Positions 35,701-49,557 are shown, counted from the stretch's first letter. The stretch is 64,000 nt of DNA from Arcuatula senhousia (GCA_963971305.1 OZ020306.1:61168686-61232685), one strand, 5' to 3'. Notes: generated by a model from the letters alone, not told the origin. Numbers and translations: made by a program.

Positions 35701-36310
35701 ATTTCCCTAAATACACGCGAACACATAAACACACACACGTTATTTGACTCAATAAAAAAGTGTGTTTGCTAAAAGCAGAGAAATGTTCCTATTTTTAATG
35801 CATTGCATGTATATAACATGATAAAGAGATTTTGACCAGATAAACCTGAAGAGTATATACTTTCTGTAATTGATTCAGTCATTTTTAACCCTAAAAAAAA
35901 TCACTAGACATCAATATTTTTTTTCTTTTTGGAGCATTTATTACAGTCATACCATATGGTTCTTTAATTTAACAAAATAAAAAAAGTTATGAACCCACAT
36001 GTGTTCTCAAGTGCAAAATGGCAATAATGCTTTATTTTACTAATAATATTCTGATAAAATCTGAAATGAGTACATATGATCGTTGTTATCGTGTATTTTG
36101 CAACAGAATCTATATTGTTAAATGAATAGACTTTTTATTATGTTCGGATTTTATTCCTTTCACATTCTACTACATAATTAGTTTGTGTTATAAACACAAA
36201 CAATAAACAGTGTACTTAATCACTATTGAATATTTCTTTTTTCTGTGATATTATGGGGGAATGGGGGGACAAAACGTAAAAAAATCAAAAGCTACGCCGA
36301 GCGCAGCATG

Positions 36311-37031
36311 ATACGACCGCAACAAGTCAAACCCTGTACGTTGGAGGCCCAATATGGATAGTCCATGTCTTTGGTCACAAGAAGCTGGTGGACTTACAAA
36401 GCTTTTTGACACATGCATCCTGTGGTGGACTTAAAAATGCATTTTTGACACATATTTATTTACATCAACATCTCATACAAAAAGCCTTATTTATATACAT
36501 GTACATGTATTAATTTACAATTTTGGCCCTTTGACCCCTAATTTCTCAAAAACGGTAAGAGATATTGCAAATCTGATTGAAAAACGCAGGCAGGGATTTT
36601 CACAAGGATTCCAAAGAAAAAAAGATTTTGAAAATCGGACCAGAAATAAAAAGTCAATTTTTTTAATGTGGCCCCTTTTTGACCCCCAGTAGCAATGAAA
36701 CAGTGCAATATTGACACATTTTGTTGACAGAATTTAATGATGAATTCAATAAAAAAAGAATTTTCAAAATCAAATGAATAAGAAACATTCTACAACAGTT
36801 TTGTCAATACACTCATTTTAGCCCTTTTTGGCCCTTTTTTCTAAAATGGTAGGGGCCACAATTTCCAAATACAATACCAACCTTCCTTTAGTGGTAACAA
36901 ACATCATATTAAAATTTCATAACATTCGGTCAACATTTACTCAAGTTATCGCACGGAAACCAAAGTGTCCCCAGACGACGACGACGACGTCGCCATAACA
37001 TTATACGATCGCAAATATTTTGCGGTCGTAT
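36311..37031. mobile_element. MITE-like element with 12-bp inverted ends
   Basis: ATACGACCGCAA at 36311-36322 and TTGCGGTCGTAT at 37020-37031 are perfect complements. The 720-bp interior has no ORF and contains a GACGACGACG run near the right end. No clear target duplication. Confidence 0.7.
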
Positions 37032-37360
37032 AAAAAACGGAATATCCCCGAGTTTGATTTTAAAATTACATATTAACACTACTTTCGTTTCTATCCCCGA
37101 ATTTTTTTAATATCGTCCCTAATTATTACATCCATCCTTTTAAATACCTCCTACATGTAAGGATACACGAAAAAAATGAGAAATCAAAATCCCGAAAACA
37201 CCCAAAAATAAAACCGTCAAAATAAGGCAAAATAAAAATAAAAAACAGTACGGGTACGGGTAAATGAGCAAACAGTGGTACATTAATGTTTAAGTGAGTC
37301 AGTTAGTTGCACAATATGGGTTAAAATATATATAGGCGATAGACATTAAGGAGATAACAA

Positions 37361-38442
37361 GAGGCTCCCAGGAGCCTGAATCGCTCACCTGAACTACACA
37401 GATACATATATTTTGTAGATATTATTGTGCTTAACCATATATGATTTAAATTTCTGAAATAACTTTAGTTTTTCAAGTTATTTGGCTTAATACGTGCAAA
37501 ATTCAGTAAAAAATAGAAAAGATCAAAAATAACTCCCACATCAGCAGTCAGATCTTTTCCGAAATTTCAGGACAGGTACTTAATATGCTGATCACTTTTG
37601 ATTCTTGCACAATTTTGATATCTGAAACCATTTTTGAGTTATTAGCAAAAAAATGAAATTTACGCCCTATGTTCTATTTTTAGCCATGGCAGCCATGTTT
37701 TTTACGAATCAATAATATGGACGATAGAGTTGTAGCATATAAGCTATTAAACAAGTGTGCCAAGTTAAGATGCAGTTGGTCTTACGGTGTCAGACAAGTT
37801 AATCTTTGAAATTCAGGGGAAAAGTAATGAAAAATGGTAAATTTTGTTGTTTTAAGGACAATAACTCCTAATAGAAATGGTCCTACAGCTTTGACCTAAA
37901 TACATGAAATGTAGATCTTGATGTGCTTAATCATATGCAATTTGAATTTTTATAATATCTTATATAGTTTTTAAGATATAGGGCTAAATAAGTGCAATAT
38001 TGTGAAAAAATCCAGAAAAAGGGCAATAACGCCTACATCGGTTGTTGGATCTTCTTGAAAATTTCAGGGCAGGTAGATCTTGAGGTGCTGATCACTTTTC
38101 CCCTTACCAGAATTTTGATATCTGTAACCGTTTTCGAGTTATTTGCAAAATACTGCAATTTACCCCTATGATCTATTTCTAGCCATGGCGGCCATGTTTT
38201 TCAACGAATCAAAAATCCACACTCTAGTTTTATACTACCTATGCTAATTAACAACTGTGCCAAATTTAAAAGCCATTGGACGTATGGCGTTAGAGAAGTT
38301 AACGTTTGAAAAATGTTAACGACGACGGACGACGGACGACGGACGCCAAGTGATGGCAATAGCTCACAATAGCAAACCTCGACGACGGACGACGGACGAC
38401 GACGGACGCCAAGTGATGGCAATAGCTCACAATAGCAAACCT
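37361..38442 (+). repeat. GAGCC-family repeat, second plus-strand copy
   Basis: Starts GAGGCTCCCAGGAGCCTGAATCGC. Near its end a roughly 60-70 bp segment (GACGGACGCCAAGTGATGGC through AGCAAACCT) is tandemly duplicated at about 38320-38442. Confidence 0.8.
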
Positions 38443-38574
38443 CCGAAAGGGCAACGACGTACCGGTAATAAACACGAACAAAAACAGCGCGAAGATACAT
38501 GCAAAACACAATATCAACCGAACGGAAAGCTACAACGCGAACTCAAGTCGTATTACAATAATGATCAATTATGA

Positions 38575-38770
38575 GAAATATATCGGGATGTGTTGTGGAA
38601 AACAAAGGAACGGTGAATGTTGAAGACCACTTGAAAAGGAGAAATGGACGGAAACACTCTTTGCTGACCAACAAAAAGAAAACACGCATGTTAGCCCGTT
38701 ATTGTCAGCATTCAGGCTTGGCATATCAATTGTAGACTTTGATGTCCCAGGTTTATATCGATGGAAATAT
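38575..38770 (-). mobile_element. Strongly decayed SINE-A relic
   Basis: GAAAACAAAGGAACGGT, GAAGACCACTTGAAAAGG, GCTGACCAAC and CCCGTTATTGTCAGC follow SINE-A order on the minus strand, with many substitutions and gaps. Confidence 0.6.
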
Positions 38771-39125
38771 TGAGGCAACTTTTCCCGCGATTTCGCGGGT
38801 GCCTTCTCGTAGTATTTAAACTACCAACCCTTCTACAGCACCTGAATTACAATGTGAGATCGCGTTGTTGGTTGGAACGCTTTTTTTTTCTTTTTGTGGT
38901 GTTGTTTTTTTTATGAGAAAACGTGAACGGCAATTTGCATGACTGGAGACTTGCACAGTAATGTAATATAATTCAGCTTACATTAATATCAGTCACGTAT
39001 GTTGCCATTATTGCCAGACAGTCTTGCTGTTCAATATAATTATCGAAAACATGTAGACGTTCAAGCACATGTCAATTTTGTATTACATTAAAATTAATAT
39101 CTCATTTCTTAAAAGTACATTTAAT

Positions 39126-39361
39126 AAAAGACCTTTTGTGGACCGCCAAGTAGTGCACCACAAAGGCTAAATTTTCCGCCCCTATCCACCTCTCCCCTTT
39201 TCCTGTGGTTCTTCAAAATTTACCGGTCCTTTGTTTCCCACCCCATTCCCATATTTCATTTATCATCATCATTTCATGTTCATTTTGTCACCCTTTTCAT
39301 GTTCATCGTCTGTAAATAACCTATATAGCGTTGCGCGGGCGTAAAACACTCACTCACTCAT
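39126..39361 (+). mobile_element. SINE-A copy, 3' half only
   Basis: Starts in the AAAGACC..TTGTGGACCGCC block and ends in the CTCA tail. Confidence 0.88.
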
Positions 39362-39383
39362 CATAAATTTTAGAGCTGTTGCC

Positions 39384-41340
39384 TAAAAGCTGATAACCGT
39401 AAAGTAAAAAATAAAAAGCTGTCAACTGCTAAAATGTTCAGGTAATTGAACTCTACACGTATCTGCATTTGGTTAAGAAATATTGTCTGACTTCTCATTA
39501 AATTATGACCCTTACAATAACAAAATAGGCATTAAAGTGACCTGTTCTTTTAGTCATGAAAAAGACGACAGGAATGAGCCTTGTATTGGATTCCAAACTT
39601 ACATCAAAATCCATACATCTTATTGCTGGGTCTCACAAATATACGACTTTAACTCTTTCAGTGTTCTTACGTGTACCTTTATTATTGACGATCAAATAAT
39701 ATGGCCTTCAAAAGTATTTCGATTTAGTGTCAGCCGAATGTGAATTCTAAAAAAAAAAAGCTGATTGAAAATATTCACTCAAATTCATTAAAACATTTGA
39801 TTTATCAAGCGAAAAATGGAATAATATTCTTGATCCCCACCATAAGACAGAAATGTTTGATCTGCCATTCCGGAGCATGGTATATATATGTTTATTAAAT
39901 ATACTTGAGTGTGCTAAATGTCATGAAATGTTATGAATTTTCTTAAAACTCTTGTAATTAAATATTGAAACACAGACGCTTAGACTGAATAAGACACGCA
40001 CATACTAAAATTGAACATCAATCTGATATGCATTTCTTTTAATCACCAGTCAACAACTTAAATGATATATAGTTACCATGCTCGGGAATGGCAGATCAAA
40101 CATTTTTGTCTTAATAGGATCATGAAAATTATTCCATTTTTCGCTTGATTTGACAGAATGTAAAAATCTGGGGTATAAAATTTCGAATGTCTGGCAGGCG
40201 GTGAACAGAGTTTTCGTAACAGTTTTCTAAGAAACTAATTATCGAGCTCCTTGACATTTGGTATACAGTACATGTATCAGCATGGGGTCCCATAACGTTG
40301 GATTTGATACGGGTATGTCGTTCATCTTCTTATTGTTTTACAAAATCCGGCTTTTTTTTCTTGAATAGATATATAAAAAAATAAGGCTAATCTAAATAAA
40401 GAAATAATACAAATTAAATATGCTGGCTTAAAATAAGACCTTAAAGATTTAAAAAGATTGGCAAGCATATGCTGTTTAAACGCGGGAAATTTATATCACC
40501 ACGAGGATAATTGTCAAGAAAGATAATTAATGTATCGGTCGAGAGGCTACACTAAAAATAGTACAGGCTTGGTCATGTCACTAAATAAAGGTACATGAAG
40601 CAACAAAACTATCGAACTTGGATGACCTCTCATATGGTCAAACGGAAAAGACATAACAAGGCAATGATATGCCAGAGAAAATAAAGATCAAATAAACACG
40701 GAAAACGCAGGTACAAGTGATAGTGAATCATATATATACCTTTTTGTCCTTAATTTCAATGAAGCGAGTTGATTTTAAATATAATACAATGCTTACGGAA
40801 AACAATCTGGTTACAGTATTACGTTTTCCCATTTTAAATTTTACACAAGAAACGTAGGATTCACACTAAGTTTTATATTATAACGCTGCTTCAAATTAAG
40901 AAAACAGTTCTACACTTAATATGTTACATAATTACCTTAAACAGATTGATCATTAACTAAGAAGCTATCATTTCATAATGTAAGCAATTGTCATGCGATT
41001 TCCAAGTGTTTTATAATATATTAACTGCGCTATTAATTAAGAAATTACAAATTCAATTAGGATTTCGCTGTATGCGCAGTTATCAAGTTGTTTTTTGGCC
41101 TAATTTTCTAAGTGATCAAAGCTGTCCCCGTCTGGTACAAAAGTGTAACCGACGAACAAATCTATAACACCAGCAATAGACACGTTATGACATATCTTTA
41201 TAATATGTTTTGTTATGGTGCAAAACAAGCACTGTCCTTAAAGTTGTACCGAAACATAATTTCAAACCTAATTCAGACCTAACTTCGAATAAAATAGTTT
41301 ATCATACGGAAAAATATTTTCACCAGTATATATCGATCCG
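39384..41340 (+). repeat. Diverged segment, copy 1 of 3
   Basis: Homologous to 41412-42442 and 43008-44462 (anchors: AAAATGTTCAGGTAATTGAAC, GAATGAGCCTTGTATTGGAT, ACACAGACGCTTAGACTGAAT). Contains a foldback MITE at 39788-40165 and a section (40740-41340) shared only with copy 3. Short ORFs in it are broken differently in each copy. Confidence 0.85.
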
Positions 41341-41358
41341 AAAAAAGTAAAGCACCAT

Positions 41359-41411
41359 CAACCGAAATCGTGCTGCTTGGGAGTAAAGCAATAACTAACT
41401 AACTAACTAAC
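41359..41411 (+). mobile_element. SINE-B 3' end fragment
   Basis: CGAAATCGTGCTGCTTGGGAGTA then a TAAC-type tail. It truncates a CCGAAAAAAGT MITE end present in full at the equivalent place in segment copy 3. Confidence 0.8.
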
Positions 41412-42442
41412 ATTCTACAATTTATTACCATTAACTTAAAAAATTACCAAATTGACGGCCTTTTCTGATTGAACTGTCAAAACTAGATCCTTTGACCTTT
41501 TTATCGGTTTTATTCTAGTTTTTAAATTACATCTCATGGGAGTTATGGTCCCTTCATCATTAAAGTTACAGCTTTTGCCTTATAGCTGGTAACCGAAGTA
41601 AAAAATAAAAAGCTGTCAACTGCTAAAATGTTCAGGTAATTGAACTCTACACGTATCTGCATTTGGTTAACAATATTGTCTGACTTCTCATTAAATTATG
41701 ACCCTTACAATAACAAAATAGGCATTTAAGTGACCTAGTCATGAAAAAGACGACAGGAATGAGCCTTGTATTGGATTCTAAAATTACATCAAAATCCATA
41801 CATCTTATTGCTGGGTCTCACAAATATAGGACTTAAACTCTTGCAGTGTTCTTACGTGTACCTTTATTATTGGCGATCAAATAATCTGACCTTCAAAGGT
41901 ATTTCGATTTAGTGTCAGCCGAATGTGAATTCTAAAAAAAAATAAATAAAAAGCTGATTGAAAATATTCACTCAAATTCATTAAAACTTTTGATTTTACA
42001 CTCCGTCAAATCAAGCGAAAAATGGAATAAAATTCTTGATCCCCACCATAAGACAGAAATGTTTGATCTGCCATTCCGGAGCATGGTATATATATGTTTA
42101 TTAAATAGACTTGAGTGTGCTAAATGTCATGAAATGTTCTGAATTTTCTTAAAACTCTTGTAATTAAATATTGAAACACAGACGCTTAGACTGAATAGGA
42201 CACGCACATACTAAAATAGAACATCAATCTGATATGCATTTTATTTATTCACAAGTCAACAACTTAAATGATATATAGATACCATGCTCGGGAATGGCAG
42301 ATCAAACATTTTTGTCTTATCAGGATCATGAAAATTATTCCGTTTTTCGCTTGATTTGATAGAGTGTAAAAATCTGGGGTATAAAATGGCGAATGTCTGG
42401 CAGGCGGTGAACAGAGTTTTCGTAGTAGTTTTCTAAGAAACT
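41412..42442 (+). repeat. Diverged segment, copy 2 of 3
   Basis: As copy 1, ending where a SINE-A is inserted (42443). Confidence 0.85.
41997..42368. mobile_element. Foldback MITE, about 370 bp, with roughly 100-bp inverted arms
   Basis: TACACTC..AAATCAAGCG at the left, and its complement CGCTTGATTTGATAGAGTGTA at the right; inner arms carry GATCTGCCATTCC / GGAATGGCAGATC. Flanking TA and CACTC ends suggest a Tc1/mariner-type non-autonomous element. Related copies at 39788-40165 and (left arm only) 43637-43760. Confidence 0.78.
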
Positions 42443-42938
42443 GTCCCGTGCGGGGCCCGGGTGGCGAATAGGCCCGCAGCAGAGCCTAGCTTGTCGAAAG
42501 AGGCGACTAAGGGTCTTGGGATTCTGACGTCGGGTCAGTGCTCAGCCCACAGAGCGACCAAGTGTGTACCCTAGGTGGCTGAATAGGGTAGCCCTCGTCC
42601 GCGGGGGTTGTCAGGTCTATAATACGGAAACCCTGACCGCCGACCATAGTGGGCCAACGTGTGTGAAGAGTTCCACGCTTCATGCACGTAAAAGACCTTA
42701 TTGTTGACCAACTAGTGCACTACATAGGCTAAATTTTTTTCGCCTCTACCCACCTCTCCCCTTTTCCTGTGGTTCTTCAAAATTTACCGGTCCTTTGTTT
42801 CCCACCCCATCCCCATATTTCATTTATCATCATCATTTCATGTTCATTTTTATCACCCTTTTCATGTTCATCGCCTGTAAATAACCTATATAGCGTTGCA
42901 CGGGCGTAAAACACCAACTCACTCACTAACACTCACTC
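42443..42938 (+). mobile_element. SINE-A copy, full length
   Basis: Starts GTCCCGTGCGGGG and ends CTCACTCACTAACACTCACTC. Confidence 0.9.
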
Positions 42939-42986
42939 GACAAGCTAGGCTCTGCTGCATTACTATTTACCACCCGGGTCCCGCGG
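42939..42986 (-). mobile_element. Inverted SINE-A head fragment joined to the tail
   Basis: GACAAGCTAGGCTCTGCTGC to CACCCGGGTCCCGC is the first 48 or so bases of SINE-A in reverse orientation, fused directly to the CTCA tail of the preceding copy. Confidence 0.85.
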
Positions 42987-43007
42987 TAGGAAAGTGTAGG
43001 ATCATTC

Positions 43008-44462
43008 ATTCTACAAGCTATTACCATTAACTTTAAAATTTACCAACTTCACGGCTTTTTCTCACTCCATTTAAAACTGTAAAAAATAGATTTTTTATCG
43101 ATTTTATTCTAGTTCTTTTCTAATTATATCTCATAGGAGTAACGGTCCATTCATCTTAAATGTTACTGCTTTTGTCTTATAGCTGGCAACCGAAATAAAA
43201 AAAAATAAGCTATTAACTGCTAAAATATTGAGGTAATTGAACTATACACGTATCTGCATTAGGTTAAAAATATTGTCTGACTTCTCATTAAGCCTATGAC
43301 CCTTACAATAACGAAATATGCATTTAAGTGACCTGTACGTTTAGTCATGAGAAAGACGAAAGGAATGAGCCTTGTATTGGATACTAATATTACATCAAAA
43401 TCAATATATTTTATTGCTGGGTCTCACAAATATACGACTTTAACTCTTTTAGTGTGTCTTACATGTACCTTTATTATTGACGATCAAATAATCTGGTCTT
43501 CAAAAGTATTTCGATTTAGATTGTTGTAACTCTTGATCTAGAAATAGTTTCAGCCATTGGCAAATGTGAATTCTCAAAAAAAAAATTAAAAGGTGATTGA
43601 AAATCTCCTCTCAAATTCGTTAAAAACTTTTGATTTTACACTCCGTCAAATCAAGCGAAAAATGGAATAATATTCTTGATCCCCACTATAACACAGAATT
43701 GTTTGATCTGCTATTCCGGAGCATGGTATCTATATGTTTATTTAAAAGACTTGAGTGTGATTAATGTCATGGAATGTTCTGAATTTTCTTAAAACTCTTG
43801 TAATTAAATATTGAAACACAGACGCTGAGACTGAATAGGACACGCATATACTAAAATTGAACATCAAGTGTTTTTTTTGTCCTTAATATCAATGAAGCGA
43901 GTTGATTTTAAATATAATACAATGCTAAAGGAAAACAATCTTGTTACAGTTTTACGTTTTCCCGTTTTAAATTTTTCACCAGAAACGAAGAATTCACACT
44001 AAGTTTTATATTATAACGCTGCTTCAAATTAAGAAAACAGTTCTACACTTAAGATGTTACATAATTACCTTAAACAGATTGATCATTAACTAAGAAGCTA
44101 GCATTTGATAATGTAAGCAATCGTCATGCGATTTCCAAGTGTTTTATAATATATTAATTAAGAAATTACAAATTCAATTAGGATTTCGCTGTTTGCGCAG
44201 TGATCAAGTTGTTTTTTGACCTAATTTTCTTCTAAGTGATCAAAGCTGTCCCCGTCTGGTACAAAAGTGAAACCGACGAACAAATCTATATCGTTAACAC
44301 AAGCAACAGACACGTTATGACATATCTTTATAATATGTTTTGTTATGGTGCAAAACAAGCAGTGTCCTTAAAGTTGTACCGAAACATAATTTCAAACCTA
44401 ATTCAGACCTAACTTCGAATAAAATCTGTTTTCATACAGAAAAATATTTTCACCAATATATA
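43008..44462 (+). repeat. Diverged segment, copy 3 of 3
   Basis: As copy 1 but lacking the right arm of the foldback MITE and about 500 bp beyond it; ends at a Tc1-like MITE (44463). Confidence 0.85.
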
Positions 44463-44901
44463 TACACTCCGAAAAAAGTTAAGCACCACCAAATTTAGAA
44501 TTCACGCCATTCTTTTATTTGGTCATTTACCGCTCTGAATTTTTGTATGAGGAAACCTTAATGTATTATCAATGGTTTGCTTACTTATAACACAAATCAA
44601 AGAGGTTTTGTCTTCTTTTACATCAGTGCCATTATTAATTTTGACTAAGCAATGACAACAAATCAAGTTTTTTAATTTCAACAATTTATGTTAAGTTAAT
44701 ACGAGAGAAATGACATATTTTAGTGAAAAAATCCATTTTTTCAAAAAAATCAAAATGTGAACAAATGAATTGTGGAAATTTGGAACAACGCCATTCACCT
44801 CCATTGATGATAAGATGATTTAAAAATGTTCTACAAAACATTTGAGCCAAAAACTTAAAATTATGTCGAGAAAATTGTGTTTTTCTGTTTTTCTGTTTTT
44901 T

Positions 44902-44937
<36 letters not shown>

Positions 44938-45098
44938 AGGATATCTTGTTCAAAAATGTTCTTGGTAATTCACATTTAGGACACATTCTAAAAATATAAC
45001 TTTAAAATTGGGCTCTAATTCATTTGGGATTTGTAAAAAGGGCTTAAAGCTGGACTTAAAAAATTAATAGGGTGGTGCTTAACTTTTTTCGGAGTGTA
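44463..45098. mobile_element. Tc1/mariner-like MITE with perfect 26-bp inverted ends
   Basis: CACTCCGAAAAAAGTTAAGC... (44465-44490) and its exact complement (45071-45096), each flanked by TA. No transposase; the interior has a T run of about 37 bases (44901-44936). Confidence 0.9.
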
Positions 45099-45516
45099 TC
45101 TATTTCATACACTATGGAATCAACTAAGATTTCGTTATGAGACAATTTGCACCTTTTCATCTTACTCAAATACAAAGCAAACACAGTTTCATTTATCTTT
45201 TTTTATATTCACTTATAAAAATTCCTTTACTGGAAAACAATATTACATGTAAACAATCAACATGATAACATATTACAAATTATAAATATAACAAAATCTT
45301 CACTAGTACTTAGATATGTGTCTGAAACGGCCATTTAACATAAAAAACAAATGGAACAAAAATGAAGAGCTGAGATATGCAGTATTTTAAGACTTAAAAA
45401 TCTTCTAGTTATAATAAGTCTAAGTTATTTAAGACTTTTCAGAAATCTCTATCGTGCATGTCTTAACAAACTGAATCCATTTTGTCTGAACAACGACTTA
45501 ACGTCTAAACAAGTTT

Positions 45517-45670
45517 AATCAACAACGCAAACTCAAGTCGTAACAAGAGTGAACTCAGGTGCTCCGGAAGAGTAAGCGGTTCCCGCCTGTTATAACACAT
45601 CCCTCGCACTACTAATTTCCAATTTAGTGTGTCTAATCCGGTAAAGGAAAACAAAACAATATTTCGTTTT
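45517..45670. repeat. Dispersed repeat, copy of the 24.6-kb family
   Basis: Shares AACGCAAACTCAAGTCG, AGAGTAAGCGGTTCC and TAATCCGGTAAAGG with 24660-24790. Confidence 0.7.
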
Positions 45671-46486
45671 ATTGTAAGATGACAAGGTTTGGAAGCGCGC
45701 ACGTGCAGTGATCGCAAACTGTTAAAGGAACCAATGAAAACCGTCTGTTCATATATTGTTTGTTGTCGGATGCCAACAAAATGAAATGTTACTTAAAAGT
45801 AGAGTTTGATTAAGGCCCTATTTTGGGCCACCGTAAGACGAAAAATAAAAGTATTTCAACGCCTGATACTTTATACCTTATTTTGTAGCCAAATAATTGC
45901 ACTGTTGTTAAATAAGACTTTTAGATAATTTTGTTTATTCACAAAGTTGAAACTCATGTTCAAAACTGACCCATTTTGAATGAAAATTGCATCTTGATTT
46001 AAAGAAAATTTCAAAGAAAACCACTATACTTTAAGACAAGAGTTCGCCAATTCTATTGAAGGTTCCTCATATATGTACATTACTTTAAACAATAATTTTG
46101 CTTTTGGAATATATGCTTGTCTTTAAAAAAACAAAGAAGCAGATATGTTGAATATTGTTGAAACTACTGACTAAGAGGTAAAAATATAGCAGTTTTATTT
46201 TAAGTATTACTTGCAAGCGGGTCTAGTTTGAAACTTTCACAAAAATGTTTTTTATTAATACAAATTTTTGAACAAACTATGGACCTGGTTCAGCGTGCAA
46301 GTCTATACTTTCGGGAAGGATGTATATCACTCAATTTTGCCACTTTTCTATTGGCACAATGGTAAAATCATTTGCGGTGGTTCATTTCAAGCACTATTTT
46401 CTAATAAATAACATAAACTTAAATACTACAGACGTTTATTGCAACTGCAAACATTTACCTTTTAAACAAGACATTTTTAGCTCACC

Positions 46487-47280
46487 TGGACCCTTTTGCC
46501 ATGACATGGCGTCCGTCGTCGTCGTCTGTCGTCATCTGTTGTCCGTTATCAATTTTTTCAAAAATCTTCTCTGGAACTACTGAATAGAATATTATGAAAC
46601 TTGGTATGAATGATATTAAGGGTGTCCTGCACCAAACTTGTGTTTCGATTTGTGATCAGTCAAAAAACATTGCCGCCGTTACTAAAAAAGACGACCAGGG
46701 GGGTCAGACTACTGTTTTTGGCTTGTAAATCAAATAGTATTAAAGATAGATTTAATCTGATGCCACCTTACTGCTTCAGCATCAAAAGTTGTACAAAAAT
46801 CTATATGTCGAAGTTGCCAAATGATCCCTTATAGGGGTTACAATCCCTTATAGGTGAAAAATAGCCTTTTTTATGTTTTTGGCTTTAAAATGAAAACTAT
46901 TGCAGATAGAGGAAAGCAGTTGCTCGCTAAAATGTTCAGCTCATTTAGCTCTTTAAAAGTCTCCATAGAGTCAAATTGTCAGATGATCCCTTATAGAGGT
47001 AACAGCCCTTAATATATGTCTTTTCATGTTTTTGGCCTAAAGAAGGAAAACTATTGCAGATAACAATTCCTTGCTAACACATTCAGCCCATTCACCTCTA
47101 CAAAAGTCTTCAATGAGTTGAAATTGGCAGATGATCCCTTAAAGGGATTACGGCCCTTTAAAGGTGAAAAATATTGTTTATTTTTTTATTTTAGAATAAA
47201 AACTACCGTATTGCAGATAGAGAATAGCTTTTCTTGCGTAAAGATTCAGCTCATTTAGTCCAACATGGGTTATGTTGTCC
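46487..47280 (-). repeat. GAGCC-type repeat relative with tandem units
   Basis: TTAGCTCACCTGGACCC then GTCCGTCGTCG simple repeats, as at 14.4 kb, followed by three diverged units around GATGATCCCTTATAGGG and ACTATTGCAGATAGA. The right end is unclear. Confidence 0.6.
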
Positions 47281-48061
47281 AGATTACTACTTGACCTATC
47301 ATTAAGGAGACCCAATGGCTTGTATTTTTTTAACGAAACAAGTGCCTGTAGGAATGTGCCTCCTTTCCTTTTATGAAAGTAAAATTAACCCAACGGAGAC
47401 AGTTTGTTCAATGTTAATGATTACGTCGTTTAAATTACAATGTATTGAAAAACGTAAAAAAAAGAGCAAGCTTGACATTTAAGTGCACAATTGTTAAAAT
47501 TAGATTGTCTTGATTAATTTAATTAAAAAAATCAAAACAAGTTCTGCACTTTTTAAAAATGGCTTCAAATAGGTTATCTTGAATCCGGAGCTCAAAATCA
47601 AAGATGCATTGTCTCAAAAATTGAACAAAAAATAGTAGTATTGTGCCTTGATTCTCGGATATCTGACATATGTGTTCGAAATCGTAAAAAAAATGTTGGT
47701 GCGTTGAAATAAAAAGAAATATATCATCTAATCTTAAATTAAGTTTACTTGAATAAATGCACATTCGAAAACATAAGACATATATTGATTTATTAGTCCG
47801 TCGTCTTATTGGAGATAAGAAAATTTAGACACAAAAAAATTCGACGCCCAATACAGCCATTTTTACGTCATTTGACATTGGACTCACTTTATCAAAAATT
47901 GAGAAAAGGAATACATATTTTTTAATGTAAACATTATATCATTTGACTTCACGTGATTTAAAAACTTGGAAATGTCTTTCATTTTTGTGACATTTTTCTG
48001 TTAGTATGTTTTCCACGCCCGTTCAATAAAATTCTGTAAAGATCAGAACTATTGTCATTGA

Positions 48062-48550
48062 GCCCCGTGCGGGGCCCGGGTGGCGAATAGGCCCGCAGCA
48101 GAGCCTAGCTTGTCGTAAGAGGCGACTAAGGGTCTTGGGATTCTGACGTCGGGTCAGTGCTCAGCCCACAGAGCGACCAAGTGTGTACCCTAGGTGGCTG
48201 AATAGGGTGGCCCTCGTCCGCGGGGGTTGTCAGGTCTATAATACGGAAACCCTGACCACCGACCATAGTGGGCCAACGTGTGTGGAGAGTGCCACGCTGC
48301 ATGCACGTAAAAGATCCCTTTGTGGACCGCCAAGTAGTGCACCACATAGGCAAAATTTTCCGCCCCTACCCACCTCTCCCCTTTTCCTGTGGTTCTTCAA
48401 AATTTACCTGTCCTTTGTGTCCCAACCCACCCCATATTTCATTAATCATCATCATCTCATTTTCATTTTATCAACATTTTCATGTTCATCGCCTGTAAAT
48501 AACCTATATAGCGTTGCACGGGCGTAAAACACCAACTCACTCACTCACTC
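48062..48550 (+). mobile_element. SINE-A copy, complete
   Basis: Target-site duplication ATTGTCATTGA at 48051-48061 and 48551-48561; starts GCCCCGTGCGGGG. Confidence 0.94.
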
Positions 48551-48561
48551 ATTGTCATTGA

Positions 48562-49557
48562 TTTTATAGATTATTTAAATAAAATCACTTGTCAGAAAGT
48601 ATTTTTTGGGTCACTTTTCCTAGCATCGACATCTTTTCTTCAAAGCGAAAAATGTCGTTTAAAACAAACCATGTACTAAACCATAAGAGAATCGGTCAGG
48701 AAATAACCCAAAGAGACGATCCTTTTGCCGTGCGCATGGCGTGGTCACGCTGGTTTATGATTACCCACTTACAATGGTCTCAACCCAAAGACAACGGAAA
48801 ATTACAGTATAGGGTCAGGCTATATTTTTTCAATTTTAAGATCTAAATAAATTCAGGTCGGATTCAAATACCAACACGGAATGAAATAAATATTAAAGAT
48901 TTTACATTTAAAGTCTTTTAAGTGCAAGAATCGCTTTGAAAGAATTTAAATGATGTAGAGCTAGAGTAGTCAAGGAAAAATATACGGATTCAACGAGTTT
49001 CTGAATTTTTCATTTCAAGACATACATTTATGAATAAAAAATTAAATACTTAGAAATGATACGACTTTTGAACATACGCTGTGTTAGGTTTTGTCCCAAA
49101 TCATAAGAAAATGGCATTATCGCTGATTTACAATTACAACGCATGTGGCAATAAAACTATCTAATGCAGATACACCGAATAAACGCACAATTTTAATGGA
49201 AGAATACATTTACATTCTATCCGGAAGGAAATTGAATCCGATTCAAGGAAAATGCATTGTATAGACATTAATAATTTACAAAAAAGATGTCAACCTTGGG
49301 AATTTTAATGTATCACTGAAACAAAAATAAACAAAAAAGAGAAATTAATTCCCATGGATTCCAAAAATAAATGTACTTGGGCAGTTCTTTAAGAAATGAG
49401 CTATTCCTTCCGTCATATCATATGCGCAATACGTTTCTTTCATTGGTATTATCAGGTCAACCCATGAAATATGTAAGAAGTGTTTTTGCGGTTGAAACTA
49501 AATTGATATATAATTCAGTTGATTAATATTTTGACTTTGCGTAAAGGTTAATGGAAA
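48562..49557. other. Region upstream of the second gene
   Basis: AT-rich, no recognisable repeat or conserved ORF (the 85-codon frame at 48589 has no motif). The promoter of the second gene should lie here, but no clear core element is evident. Confidence 0.4.
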
